From an uncultured Flavobacteriaceae bacterium (GTDB lineage: Bacteria; Bacteroidota; Bacteroidia; Flavobacteriales; Flavobacteriaceae): a DNA stretch of 19,263 nucleotides. A program made the position numbers and the translations under genes. The stretch is from positions 1-19,263 of the forward strand of contig CAJWNW010000025.1 in assembly GCA_913044085.1 (NCBI GenBank). Reading direction: 5' to 3'. Under the pieces are notes generated by a model. It searched no databases, was not told the DNA's origin, and saw nothing but the letters and a program-made list of their open reading frames with translations. Every line of letters starts with the position of its first letter. The stretch's first letter is position 1. Positions 1-7,558 of this stretch are shown one piece after another.

Positions 1-2083
1 CAATTTTAACGCTCATTGGAAATGCAGCTGAACTGAATTCTCCTAAATAAATGCTTAAATCTTCTTTGTTTTCCGCCGCTAATTTCGGGGACCAGCGGTT
101 GTTTGCTGAGTTAACGTCTGGGAGCACATAATCGGGGTCAATCACTACCTTTTTCAAAGGTTCTTTGGAGTCATATTTGAAGGACCACTTTTTATTGCGC
201 TTCCATATTTCAACTGGAAGTGTATGTCTTGATTTTATTCCACTTTCGGTTGTAAATTCCAAAGTGACTGGCATCGGCATTTTTTCAAGATTTTCAATTG
301 TTACAATGGCGCCCTTGGCAGGGTCACCATCGACATATTTAATCTTTTTGATTCCTTGGTCTAACCTCCAATTATGAATGAACCATCCACGCCAAAACCA
401 ACTCAATTCTTCACCACTTACATTCTCCATTGTTCGGAAAAAATCATTGGGTGTAGGGTGTTTGTAAGACCAGCGATTGATGTATTCAGTAAAAGCTTCA
501 TCAAAGCGCTCTTTACCTAAAACATGCTCTCTTAACATGGTCAAACCAGCGCTCGGTTTGTAATAGGCTAAAATACCTAAATTTCTTTCTTTTAAATTGT
601 CAGGGGGCGTGGCTACTGGCTCCATTTTGTCATTTACAAGAAAGCTTGAAAAGCGGTGCATGTTGCGTTGTCGTTCTTTGTATTCGCCCCCATTAAAAGC
701 ATCTGTACTTAATGAATTTATAAAAGTATTAAATCCTTCATCCATCCAAGCGTGAAGGCGTTCATTAGATCCCACAATCATTGGAAACCAAATATGACCA
801 AACTCATGATCTGTAACCCCCCACAAGGATTCATTTTTACTCTTCCAGCTGCAAAATACAATACCAGGGTATTCCATTCCGCCTTGATTTCCAGCTACAT
901 TAATAGCTGCGGGGTAAGGGTATTCCGACCATTTTTTAGAATAGTGTTCTATGGATGCTTTAGTGTATTCTGTAGATCGGGCCCATGAATCTATTGAATT
1001 ACTTTCAACTGGATAGACCGACATAGCCATTGCTTTTTTACCACTGGGTAGGTTGATGCGTGCCGCATCAAAAATAAAGGCTGAAGATGAGGACCACGCT
1101 ACATCTCTTGCGTTTTCAATTCTAAACTTCCATGTCAAGCGCTCTTTGGCTTGTGGACGAGAGTCTTGACTGTTAACTTCATTGGCCCCGCGTATGATTA
1201 CTGTTTCGTCACTATTAGCTGCTTTTTTTAGATTATTGAGTTGTTTTGCAGTGTAAACTTCTTGAGGATTTAACAGTCCACCTGAGCAAACCACTAAATG
1301 ATCTTTGGGGACGTTGATATGGATGTCAAATGTTCCATATTCTAAATAAAACTCTCCAGCACCAAGATAAGGTAAGGTATTCCATCCTAAAACATCGTCA
1401 TAAACACACATTCTAGGATACCACTGTGCCAAGTTGAATATCCGTCCATTTTTAGTTTCCAAAACACCCATTCGGTCCGACCCGTAGTCAGGAGAAGTGA
1501 AAGAAAAATCAATATTAATTTTTATTTCACCTCCATTAGCGGCTAAAGGCTTTGAAAGTTTGATTTTCATGCGGGTGTCTGTGATCTCATAATTGGGATT
1601 GACTGAAAGGCTCTTTGACTTTGATTTTTTCTTTGACTTCTTTCCAAGTGCTGTGTAATTCAGGCTGACGTTACCTATCTTATAACCACCGTCGAATTCC
1701 TGACCTTTTGCGCCATTTCGACTACCATTTAAAGGAATGATTGCATTCCCTCTGGAATCTTTTTTAAATAAGTTTTGGTCCAATTGTATCCAAAGAAAAT
1801 CTAGTTCATCAGGGCTATTATTCACATAGGTGATGGTTTCAGTTCCTGTAATTTTTTTGCTTTGATCGTCAAGGCTTACCTGAATAAAATAGTCAGCACT
1901 GTTTTGCCAATAGGCATGGCCAGGCTTTCCACTTGCAGATCTTGTTTGAGTTCCATTGTTGGTATAGAATCCGTGCCCAAAAGCGGCATTGTAGTCATAA
2001 ACAGATTTTTCTGGAGTTTGGGCCACACCATAAACACTGGCTAGGAGTAGCGCGTAAGTTAATCGATAAAGTAATTTAGTCAT
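1..2083 (-). CDS. M1-family zinc metallopeptidase, exported (3' end outside window)
   Basis: About 694 codons are visible and the frame is still open at base 1, so the C-terminus is missing. The start is the ATG complementary to 2081-2083. It is followed by a signal peptide (hydrophobic stretch LTYALLLASVYGVA, then Q and T), so the enzyme should reach the periplasm or outer surface. Gluzincin hallmarks are present: a GGMEYP exopeptidase-type motif at residues 401-406, and the zinc site HEFGH at 426-430 with the third ligand Glu449 exactly 19 residues after His430 (HEXXH-X18-E). By family knowledge such proteins remove N-terminal residues from peptides; the real substrate cannot be read from the sequence. 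A Lys/Ser-rich stretch near residues 145-155 looks like an insertion in the N-terminal beta domain. Whether it ends in a T9SS sorting domain cannot be seen. It lies 86 bp downstream of the DUF456 gene on the same strand and probably has its own promoter. Confidence 0.93.
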   Translation of the reverse strand, partial: MTKLLYRLTYALLLASVYGVAQTPEKSVYDYNAAFGHGFYTNNGTQTRSASGKPGHAYWQNSADYFIQVSLDDQSKKITGTETITYVNNSPDELDFLWIQLDQNLFKKDSRGNAIIPLNGSRNGAKGQEFDGGYKIGNVSLNYTALGKKSKKKSKSKSLSVNPNYEITDTRMKIKLSKPLAANGGEIKINIDFSFTSPDYGSDRMGVLETKNGRIFNLAQWYPRMCVYDDVLGWNTLPYLGAGEFYLEYGTFDIHINVPKDHLVVCSGGLLNPQEVYTAKQLNNLKKAANSDETVIIRGANEVNSQDSRPQAKERLTWKFRIENARDVAWSSSSAFIFDAARINLPSGKKAMAMSVYPVESNSIDSWARSTEYTKASIEHYSKKWSEYPYPAAINVAGNQGGMEYPGIVFCSWKSKNESLWGVTDHEFGHIWFPMIVGSNERLHAWMDEGFNTFINSLSTDAFNGGEYKERQRNMHRFSSFLVNDKMEPVATPPDNLKERNLGILAYYKPSAGLTMLREHVLGKERFDEAFTEYINRWSYKHPTPNDFFRTMENVSGEELSWFWRGWFIHNWRLDQGIKKIKYVDGDPAKGAIVTIENLEKMPMPVTLEFTTESGIKSRHTLPVEIWKRNKKWSFKYDSKEPLKKVVIDPDYVLPDVNSANNRWSPKLAAENKEDLSIYLGEFSSAAFPMSVKI

Positions 2084-2169
2084 TGATGGATTTTTAATTA
2101 AAATTGAATGTGAAAGTAGTATTTTTTTTATGATTTAGACGTTGTTAAAATTAAAATGTTACATCGTAT

Positions 2170-2667
2170 TTAGTATAAAACAGACTTTTGATACCATAGA
2201 ATTGAAAGGAATATTCCAAGGTATACAATTGCAACAATGAATTTGATAAAAGACGAGGTTAAAAATCCTAAAAAGGAGCCAAAGGCCGCCTTGATGGCTG
2301 TTTTAGAGTCACTTTTATTAAGTAATTCCCCAACAAAAGCTCCCAAAAAAGGACCTATAAGAATCCCGCCTGGAATGGGAGCGATAAGCCCAATGATTAA
2401 ACCAATGGTGGTTCCTATCACTCCATATTTTGATCCCCCAAATTTTTTGGTTCCAATGGCAGGAATAAAATAATCCAAAATCCAAATGACAATAGCAACA
2501 ATTAATGTGATAATTAAAAGTTTCTTACTGACCTCTATCAAATTGGAGAAATAAAGTAATAAAAAACCAAACCAACTGGTGATGGGGCCTGGTAAAACTG
2601 GCAAGAAACTACCTATGATTCCTAAGATCATAAGCCCTAATGCTATGATGATTAAAAAAATATCCAT
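2170..2667 (-). CDS. DUF456 family inner-membrane protein
   Basis: 165 residues and almost entirely hydrophobic, with about four to five membrane segments. Two glycine-rich motif blocks typical of DUF456 are visible: LGIIGSFLPVLPGP near residues 14-27, and the region GTKKFGGSKYGVIGTT near 72-87 followed by IGPFLGAFVGEL near 104-115. The full length is normal for the family. The biochemical role of DUF456 proteins is not established, so only a membrane location is claimed. The ATG start is complementary to 2665-2667. The gene is divergent from mfd; a flavobacterial-type -7 element (TAGCTTTG on the minus strand, 2733-2740) and an adjoining 19-bp palindrome lie about 65-90 bp upstream of the start. 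Confidence 0.88.
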   Translation of the reverse strand: MDIFLIIIALGLMILGIIGSFLPVLPGPITSWFGFLLLYFSNLIEVSKKLLIITLIVAIVIWILDYFIPAIGTKKFGGSKYGVIGTTIGLIIGLIAPIPGGILIGPFLGAFVGELLNKSDSKTAIKAAFGSFLGFLTSSFIKFIVAIVYLGIFLSILWYQKSVLY

Positions 2668-2732
2668 AAACTATAATTTTTGTTTGTATTAAGAGATTAA
2701 TCGTTCATTAAATATTTAATATGGGCTGAATA

Positions 2733-2759
2733 CAAAGCTACATTATTTTTAAAATAATG
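2733..2759 (-). promoter_or_regulatory. Candidate promoter with palindromic operator for the DUF456 gene
   Basis: On the minus strand TAGCTTTG (2733-2740) matches the Bacteroidota -7 consensus TAnnTTTG. Directly upstream of it, 2741-2759 is a perfect 9-bp inverted repeat around one central base (CATTATTTT-T-AAAATAATG), which occupies the -7/-33 spacer. A dimeric regulator bound there would block the promoter. There is no T-tract after it in either direction, so it does not look like a terminator. The predicted start of transcription would leave a 5' leader of roughly 60 nt. No clear -33 TTG is visible. Confidence 0.4.
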
Positions 2760-2815
2760 GTCATTCTCTAGGAATTTTAATTCGTAATTATAGAGTAGTC
2801 ATGTAGGTATTGTTA

Positions 2816-2823
2816 TATATTTG
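2816..2823 (+). promoter_or_regulatory. Candidate -7 promoter element of mfd
   Basis: TATATTTG matches TAnnTTTG. It ends 16 bp before the TTG at 2840, so transcripts would have a leader of about ten bases or be almost leaderless. No convincing -33 TTG is visible at the usual spacing, so the call is tentative. Confidence 0.35.
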
Positions 2824-2839
2824 CAAAAATTTATTTGCG

Positions 2840-5800
2840 TTGAGTAAAGTTAGCCTCTGCCATGCATTTGAACAGTCTTTGATACTTCAAAAACTGCGAA
2901 AGCTTATGGCCTTATCTCAAGTAAAGTGTCAGTTTAAAGGTTCTCTTGGTGCCGATTTATCATTCTCAATAGCGGCAGCTTTTACAAATCAAAATCAACC
3001 CTTTTTAATCGTTTTTGAATCCAAGGAAATTGCTGCTTTTCATCTCAACGATTTAGAGTTACTCTTACCCAAAGAAGCCGTTCTTTTTTATCCAGGCAGC
3101 TTCCGTAGGCCCTACGAAATTGAGCAAACGGATAATACTAATGTTTTGTTGCGTTCTGAAGTGCTTAACCGTATTAATTCACAAAGAAAATCAAGTGTTA
3201 TCGTAACTTACCACGAAGCGCTTTTTGAAAAAGTACTATCAAAAAAAGAGCTGAATAAAAACACTTTAAAAATAAGTGTTGGTGATATGTTGAGTCTTGA
3301 TTTTGTGAACAATGTGCTTTTTGAGTACGAATTCCAGCGGGTAGATTTTGTCACTGAGCCTGGAGAGTTTTCCATCCGTGGCGGTATTATAGATGTGTTT
3401 TCATTCGCCAATGATACACCCTATCGCATTGAGTTTTTTGGCGATGAGGTAGAAAGCATTCGCACATTTGATATCGCCTCACAACTTTCTCTAAAATCCT
3501 ACACCAAATTCCAAATAATTCCGAATATTGAACATAAATTAAAGCATGAAAAACGTGTTGGATTTTTGGATTATATACCGAAAAATACCATCGTTTGGAC
3601 TCAAAACCTACCTGCTTTATTTCAAACCACTAAAGTTCTTTTTGAAAAAGCGAAATCAACCTATAAATTGTTGTCTGAGTCCATCCAATACAACGATCCA
3701 GATGCCCTTTTTTGCACTTCAGATAATTTTAAACAATCTCTAAAGAAGTTTTCAATCTTTGAGGTTGGATCAGAGACATTTTACAATACTGAGGCAGAAA
3801 ATATTGTGGAAGTCAATGTCGGTCCTCAACCCACATTCAACAAGCAATTTAAAATTTTAATCGATGATCTGAATCAAAAACAGGCCTCAGGATTTGAAAA
3901 CTATATTTGTTGTGCAAATGCACAGCAAGCCCAACGCTTTCACGATATTTTTCAGGAGCACGAATCGGTAGTCCATTATAAAACGTTGGTGCTTTCACTA
4001 CACCAAGGCTTTGTCAATCATGATTTGAAAATAGCATGTTATACCGACCATGAAATTTTTGAACGCTATCACAAATTCAAGCTTAAAAATGGATTTGCAA
4101 AGAAGCAAGCCATCTCGTTGAGAGAAATAAACAGCTTAGAGGTTGGGGATTATGTCACCCATATCGACCATGGTATTGGGAAGTTTGGAGGACTTAAAAA
4201 GATTGATATTAAGGGCAAATCTCAAGAGGCCATAAAGTTATTTTATGGTGATCGCGATATTTTATATTTGAGCATCCATTCATTGCACAAAATCACCAAG
4301 TTTAATGGTAAGGATGGCAAATCTCCCAAAATTTATAAGTTGGGGAGTAAAGCCTGGAAGACTTTAAAACAAAAAACCAAATCAAGGGTTAAGGAAGTTG
4401 CCTTTAACCTGATAAAATTATATGCCAAACGCAAATTGCAAAAAGGCTTTCAATACCGTCCTGACAGTGCCATACAATTGGAGCTGGAATCTTCTTTTGT
4501 TTACGAAGACACACCCGATCAAATAACAACCACTGCGGCGATTAAAGCTGATATGGAAAGCGAACGCCCAATGGACCGTTTGGTTTGCGGCGATGTTGGT
4601 TTTGGTAAAACGGAGGTAGCCATCCGAGCCGCATTCAAAGCTGTTGATAATGGAAAGCAGGTTGCCGTTTTGGTTCCAACTACCATTTTAGCCTTTCAAC
4701 ATGCGAAGACTTTTGGTGAGCGCTTGAAAGAATTTCCTGTTACGGTTGGATATTTAAACCGTTTTAAAACAGCCAAACAAAAACGCGAAACACTAGAGCA
4801 GTTAAACTCAGGCGCTTTAGATATTCTAATCGGAACCCATCAACTGGTCAACAAATCAGTGCAATTCAAAGACTTAGGACTGCTTATTGTTGATGAAGAA
4901 CAAAAATTTGGAGTAGCTGTTAAGGACAAACTCAAAACCCTGAAAGAAAATGTAGATGTTCTTACCTTAACTGCAACGCCCATTCCTAGGACTTTGCAAT
5001 TCAGCCTCATGGCTGCCCGAGATTTATCTGTTATTACCACGGCACCACCCAATCGATATCCCATTGAAAGTCATGTAATAAGACTGAGTGAAACCATTAT
5101 TAGAGATGCTATCAGTTATGAGATTCAGCGTGCTGGGCAAGTCTTTTTTATTCACAATCGTATCGAAAATATTCAGGAGGTAGCCGGTATGATTCAGCGC
5201 TTGGTACCAGATGCTAAAATTGCAGTTGGCCATGGGCAATTGGAGGGCAAAAAATTAGAGCAACTCATGCTTAATTTTATGGAGGGTACGTTTGATGTCT
5301 TGGTGAGCACTACAATTGTTGAAAGTGGGCTGGATGTTCCCAACGCCAATACTATTTTTATAAACAATGCTAATAATTTTGGCCTGAGTGATTTGCATCA
5401 AATGCGCGGTAGGGTGGGTCGAAGTAACAAAAAAGCGTTTTGTTATTTTATCACACCGGATTACCATGCCATGACCAATGATGCCCGCAAACGAATTTCT
5501 GCTTTGGAACAATATACCGCACTTGGTAGTGGCTTTAACATTGCAATGAAAGACCTTGAGATTCGAGGTGCTGGAGATTTATTGGGCGGGGAACAAAGTG
5601 GATTTATCAACGACATTGGATTTGAAACCTATCAAAAAATTCTCAACGAAGCCATCGATGAACTCAAAGAAAATGAATTTGAACATTTGTTCAGTAAAGA
5701 TACTGAAGCTAAAATCTATGTCAAAGAATTGACAATTGATACGGATTTTTCATTGCTTTTTCCAGATGATTATGTAAACAATATTTCGGAGCGTTTGCGT

Positions 5801-6184
5801 CTCTACACAAAACTCAATGGTTTAGAAACGCCAGAGGAAATTAAAACCTTTCAATTAGAGTTGGTAGATCGTTTTGGGGCATTGCCTACGGAAGTTGTGG
5901 ACCTATTGGATAGCGTAAAATTAAAATGGTTTGGCATCGCATTGGGTCTTGAGAAAATATTAATGAAGCAGCATAAGTTAGTCGGTTATTTCATTACCGA
6001 ACAAAATAGTTCCTTTTTTGATTCGCCACAATTTTCAAAAATTCTAAAATATGTTCAAAAGCATCCAAATATTTGCTCATTAAAGGAGAAACAAACACGA
6101 ACTGGACCTCGTTTGTTATTGACCTTCAACGATGTAAAATCTGTCCAAAAAGGGTTACAATGTTTAGAGGCTTTAGTGGGTTAA
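2840..6184 (+). CDS. mfd: Transcription-repair coupling factor Mfd
   Basis: An ATP-dependent DNA translocase that releases RNA polymerase stalled at lesions and recruits UvrA for nucleotide excision repair. From a TTG start at 2840 it has 1114 residues, normal for the family. Domains in order: UvrB-like N-terminal region (about 1-210), RNA-polymerase interacting CarD-like domain (about 430-495, beginning EVGDYVTHIDHGIGKF), superfamily 2 translocase with Walker A GDVGFGKT (584-591), DEEQ box (685-688), TATPIPRT motif III and QMRGRVGRS motif VI (854-862), then the C-terminal TRCF domain (about 960-1114). The frame is open from a TTG at 2810, but that codon lies upstream of the candidate -7 element at 2816-2823; the TTG at 2840 (reading MSKVSLCHAFEQ) fits the usual N-terminus better. 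The first ATG is at 2906 and would remove part of the N-terminal domain. It ends 18 bp from the stop of the convergent yraN remnant. Confidence 0.95.
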   Translation: MSKVSLCHAFEQSLILQKLRKLMALSQVKCQFKGSLGADLSFSIAAAFTNQNQPFLIVFESKEIAAFHLNDLELLLPKEAVLFYPGSFRRPYEIEQTDNTNVLLRSEVLNRINSQRKSSVIVTYHEALFEKVLSKKELNKNTLKISVGDMLSLDFVNNVLFEYEFQRVDFVTEPGEFSIRGGIIDVFSFANDTPYRIEFFGDEVESIRTFDIASQLSLKSYTKFQIIPNIEHKLKHEKRVGFLDYIPKNTIVWTQNLPALFQTTKVLFEKAKSTYKLLSESIQYNDPDALFCTSDNFKQSLKKFSIFEVGSETFYNTEAENIVEVNVGPQPTFNKQFKILIDDLNQKQASGFENYICCANAQQAQRFHDIFQEHESVVHYKTLVLSLHQGFVNHDLKIACYTDHEIFERYHKFKLKNGFAKKQAISLREINSLEVGDYVTHIDHGIGKFGGLKKIDIKGKSQEAIKLFYGDRDILYLSIHSLHKITKFNGKDGKSPKIYKLGSKAWKTLKQKTKSRVKEVAFNLIKLYAKRKLQKGFQYRPDSAIQLELESSFVYEDTPDQITTTAAIKADMESERPMDRLVCGDVGFGKTEVAIRAAFKAVDNGKQVAVLVPTTILAFQHAKTFGERLKEFPVTVGYLNRFKTAKQKRETLEQLNSGALDILIGTHQLVNKSVQFKDLGLLIVDEEQKFGVAVKDKLKTLKENVDVLTLTATPIPRTLQFSLMAARDLSVITTAPPNRYPIESHVIRLSETIIRDAISYEIQRAGQVFFIHNRIENIQEVAGMIQRLVPDAKIAVGHGQLEGKKLEQLMLNFMEGTFDVLVSTTIVESGLDVPNANTIFINNANNFGLSDLHQMRGRVGRSNKKAFCYFITPDYHAMTNDARKRISALEQYTALGSGFNIAMKDLEIRGAGDLLGGEQSGFINDIGFETYQKILNEAIDELKENEFEHLFSKDTEAKIYVKELTIDTDFSLLFPDDYVNNISERLRLYTKLNGLETPEEIKTFQLELVDRFGALPTEVVDLLDSVKLKWFGIALGLEKILMKQHKLVGYFITEQNSSFFDSPQFSKILKYVQKHPNICSLKEKQTRTGPRLLLTFNDVKSVQKGLQCLEALVG

Positions 6185-6202
6185 TTTAGAAAATATTGAG
6201 AT

Positions 6203-6355
6203 TCAATAACTTCTTTGAAAATGATAAAATGCATTTTTGAGATGTTTTATATCAATGCGATTCCCGACTTTGATTAGGCTTACAATATCAAATCGGACCT
6301 CCACGCCTAATTGACTTTCTTTAACATAAAAATCGATGGCCTGCACAATGTACTG
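6203..6355 (-). pseudogene. yraN: Remnant of yraN (UPF0102 endonuclease-like family), C-terminal part only
   Basis: Reading the minus strand from 6355 to the stop at 6203-6205 gives 50 codons that match the C-terminal end of UPF0102/YraN proteins, including EVRFDIVSL and the terminal IKHLKNAFYHF block. The codon directly before the homology (6356-6358) is an in-frame TAA. The remaining 97 bp up to the end of the LD-carboxypeptidase gene hold no recognisable N-terminal half: the frame starting at the ATG near 6441 ends after about 14 codons. Intact YraN proteins are about 115-125 residues, so roughly 70 residues, including the restriction-endonuclease-like catalytic core, are gone. From memory of Bacteroidota genomes, yraN commonly sits next to the S66 carboxypeptidase gene, which fits decay in place of a normal neighbour. 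Confidence 0.7.
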
Positions 6356-6452
6356 TTAATGTGGCCGGCGTGGGTAAACTAGGAGTTTTATTAATTCACG
6401 AACCAAAAAAGTGTGAACCAGAAATGTCTGAAGTATTCATGTTTAGTAGTTA

Positions 6453-7466
6453 TTAAAAGCGTATTACAGTTTTAGATTTGGTAATATTAAGATTAATGGA
6501 CCTTCCAAAAATTAAAGCACGATTTTCAGGCTTATGTCCTGCGGGAATTCCAAAAGCAACAGGGAAATCATAGGGGTCTAAAATATTCATGATTAATTCT
6601 TCTACGCCAGTTCCCCAAGCAGGAGAATTGGCTTTAATATCCATCATGTCGCCTACAATAACCCCATTACAATGGTCAAAATAACCTGCGCGCTTCAGGC
6701 TTTGCAACATGCGGTCAATGTGATATTTATATTCTCCTATTTCTTCGATGAATAAAATTTTATTCCGCGTATCTAATTGCGATGCACTTCCAAGTTGTGC
6801 CGTCAAAAGCGTAAGGTTGCCACCGGTCAAAATACCTTTCGCACTGCCCATTCGATTGGATTTATTTGGTTCAATAATGTGCTTTGCTAAGGTCCCAAAT
6901 AGGCCAGCTTTTAAGGATGTAATCGACGCTGTGATGGCCTTGGAATCTTCTTCCATGTTAATAGGCATCATGGCGTGAAGCGTTTCATATCCTAAATTTT
7001 GAAGCTGATTGTGCAGGGCGGTAACATCGGAGTAACCAACCAGCCATTTGGGATTTTTTTTAAAGCTTTCAAAATCCAATTCGTCCATTATTCGCATGCT
7101 GCCATAGCCACCGCGGGCACACCAAATCGCTTTCACATCGGGCTTGTCTAAGGCCCATTGTAAGTCTTTTAGGCGTTGTGCATCAGTACCGGCGAAATGG
7201 TGACTTTCTGAAAACAAATGAGGGCCTAAAACTGAAACTAGCCCCCAGTTTTTTAAAAGCATTTGGGCGGCTTCAATAGTTTTTTTTCGGCTCTTTAAAA
7301 TCCCTGCGGGTGCTACAATGGCAATTGTGTCTCCAACTTGAAGTATCGCTGGGCGAATGTATTTTTTTGACGCCATAGTTTGAGGAGGTTTAAAAGTAAT
7401 TTTTGAAGATTTACTATACGTACAACTCATGAAAAGCAGTACGTAAAATAAAGATTTAAAATGCAT
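6453..7466 (-). CDS. LD-carboxypeptidase, peptidase family S66 (muramoyltetrapeptide carboxypeptidase), putative lipoprotein
   Basis: 337 residues. Family S66 enzymes remove the terminal D-alanine from murein tetrapeptides during peptidoglycan recycling, using a Ser-Glu-His triad. The nucleophile is Ser146 in VGYSDVTALH, the glutamate lies in FIEEIGEYKYHIDRML (Glu241), and the histidine is His311 in GIPAGHKPENRAL. The oxyanion-side CARGGYG block is at 116-122. The N-terminus has a short hydrophobic stretch ending in MSC with Cys15, a plausible Bacteroidota lipobox, so this copy may be a lipoprotein at the envelope rather than a cytoplasmic enzyme. Met31 would be the start of a non-exported form. 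The gene is divergent from metG with 92 bp between starts, and is followed by the yraN remnant. Confidence 0.9.
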   Translation of the reverse strand: MHFKSLFYVLLFMSCTYSKSSKITFKPPQTMASKKYIRPAILQVGDTIAIVAPAGILKSRKKTIEAAQMLLKNWGLVSVLGPHLFSESHHFAGTDAQRLKDLQWALDKPDVKAIWCARGGYGSMRIMDELDFESFKKNPKWLVGYSDVTALHNQLQNLGYETLHAMMPINMEEDSKAITASITSLKAGLFGTLAKHIIEPNKSNRMGSAKGILTGGNLTLLTAQLGSASQLDTRNKILFIEEIGEYKYHIDRMLQSLKRAGYFDHCNGVIVGDMMDIKANSPAWGTGVEELIMNILDPYDFPVAFGIPAGHKPENRALIFGRSINLNITKSKTVIRF

Positions 7467-7533
7467 TTCAAAGGGCTTTATGTAAAGATATAAAATTCTC
7501 TTGGGTTCTGTTCAGATTGCTGCTTTATTTGTG

Positions 7534-7541
7534 TATTTTTG
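7534..7541 (+). promoter_or_regulatory. Candidate -7 promoter element of metG
   Basis: TATTTTTG matches TAnnTTTG and ends 17 bp before the metG ATG, giving a very short leader. A TTG at 7517-7519 is only 14 bp upstream, closer than usual, so the -33 part is uncertain. Confidence 0.4.
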
Positions 7542-7558
7542 TTATTACAATCTGAAAA

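Noticed and set aside
752..2473. Short plus-strand open frames opposite the M1 peptidase and DUF456 genes
   Set aside because: They are antisense shadows of well-supported genes, without domains or start signals.
6356..6452. Insertion-sequence end as cause of the yraN loss
   Set aside because: No terminal inverted repeat pair, target duplication or transposase fragment could be identified in the 97 bp.
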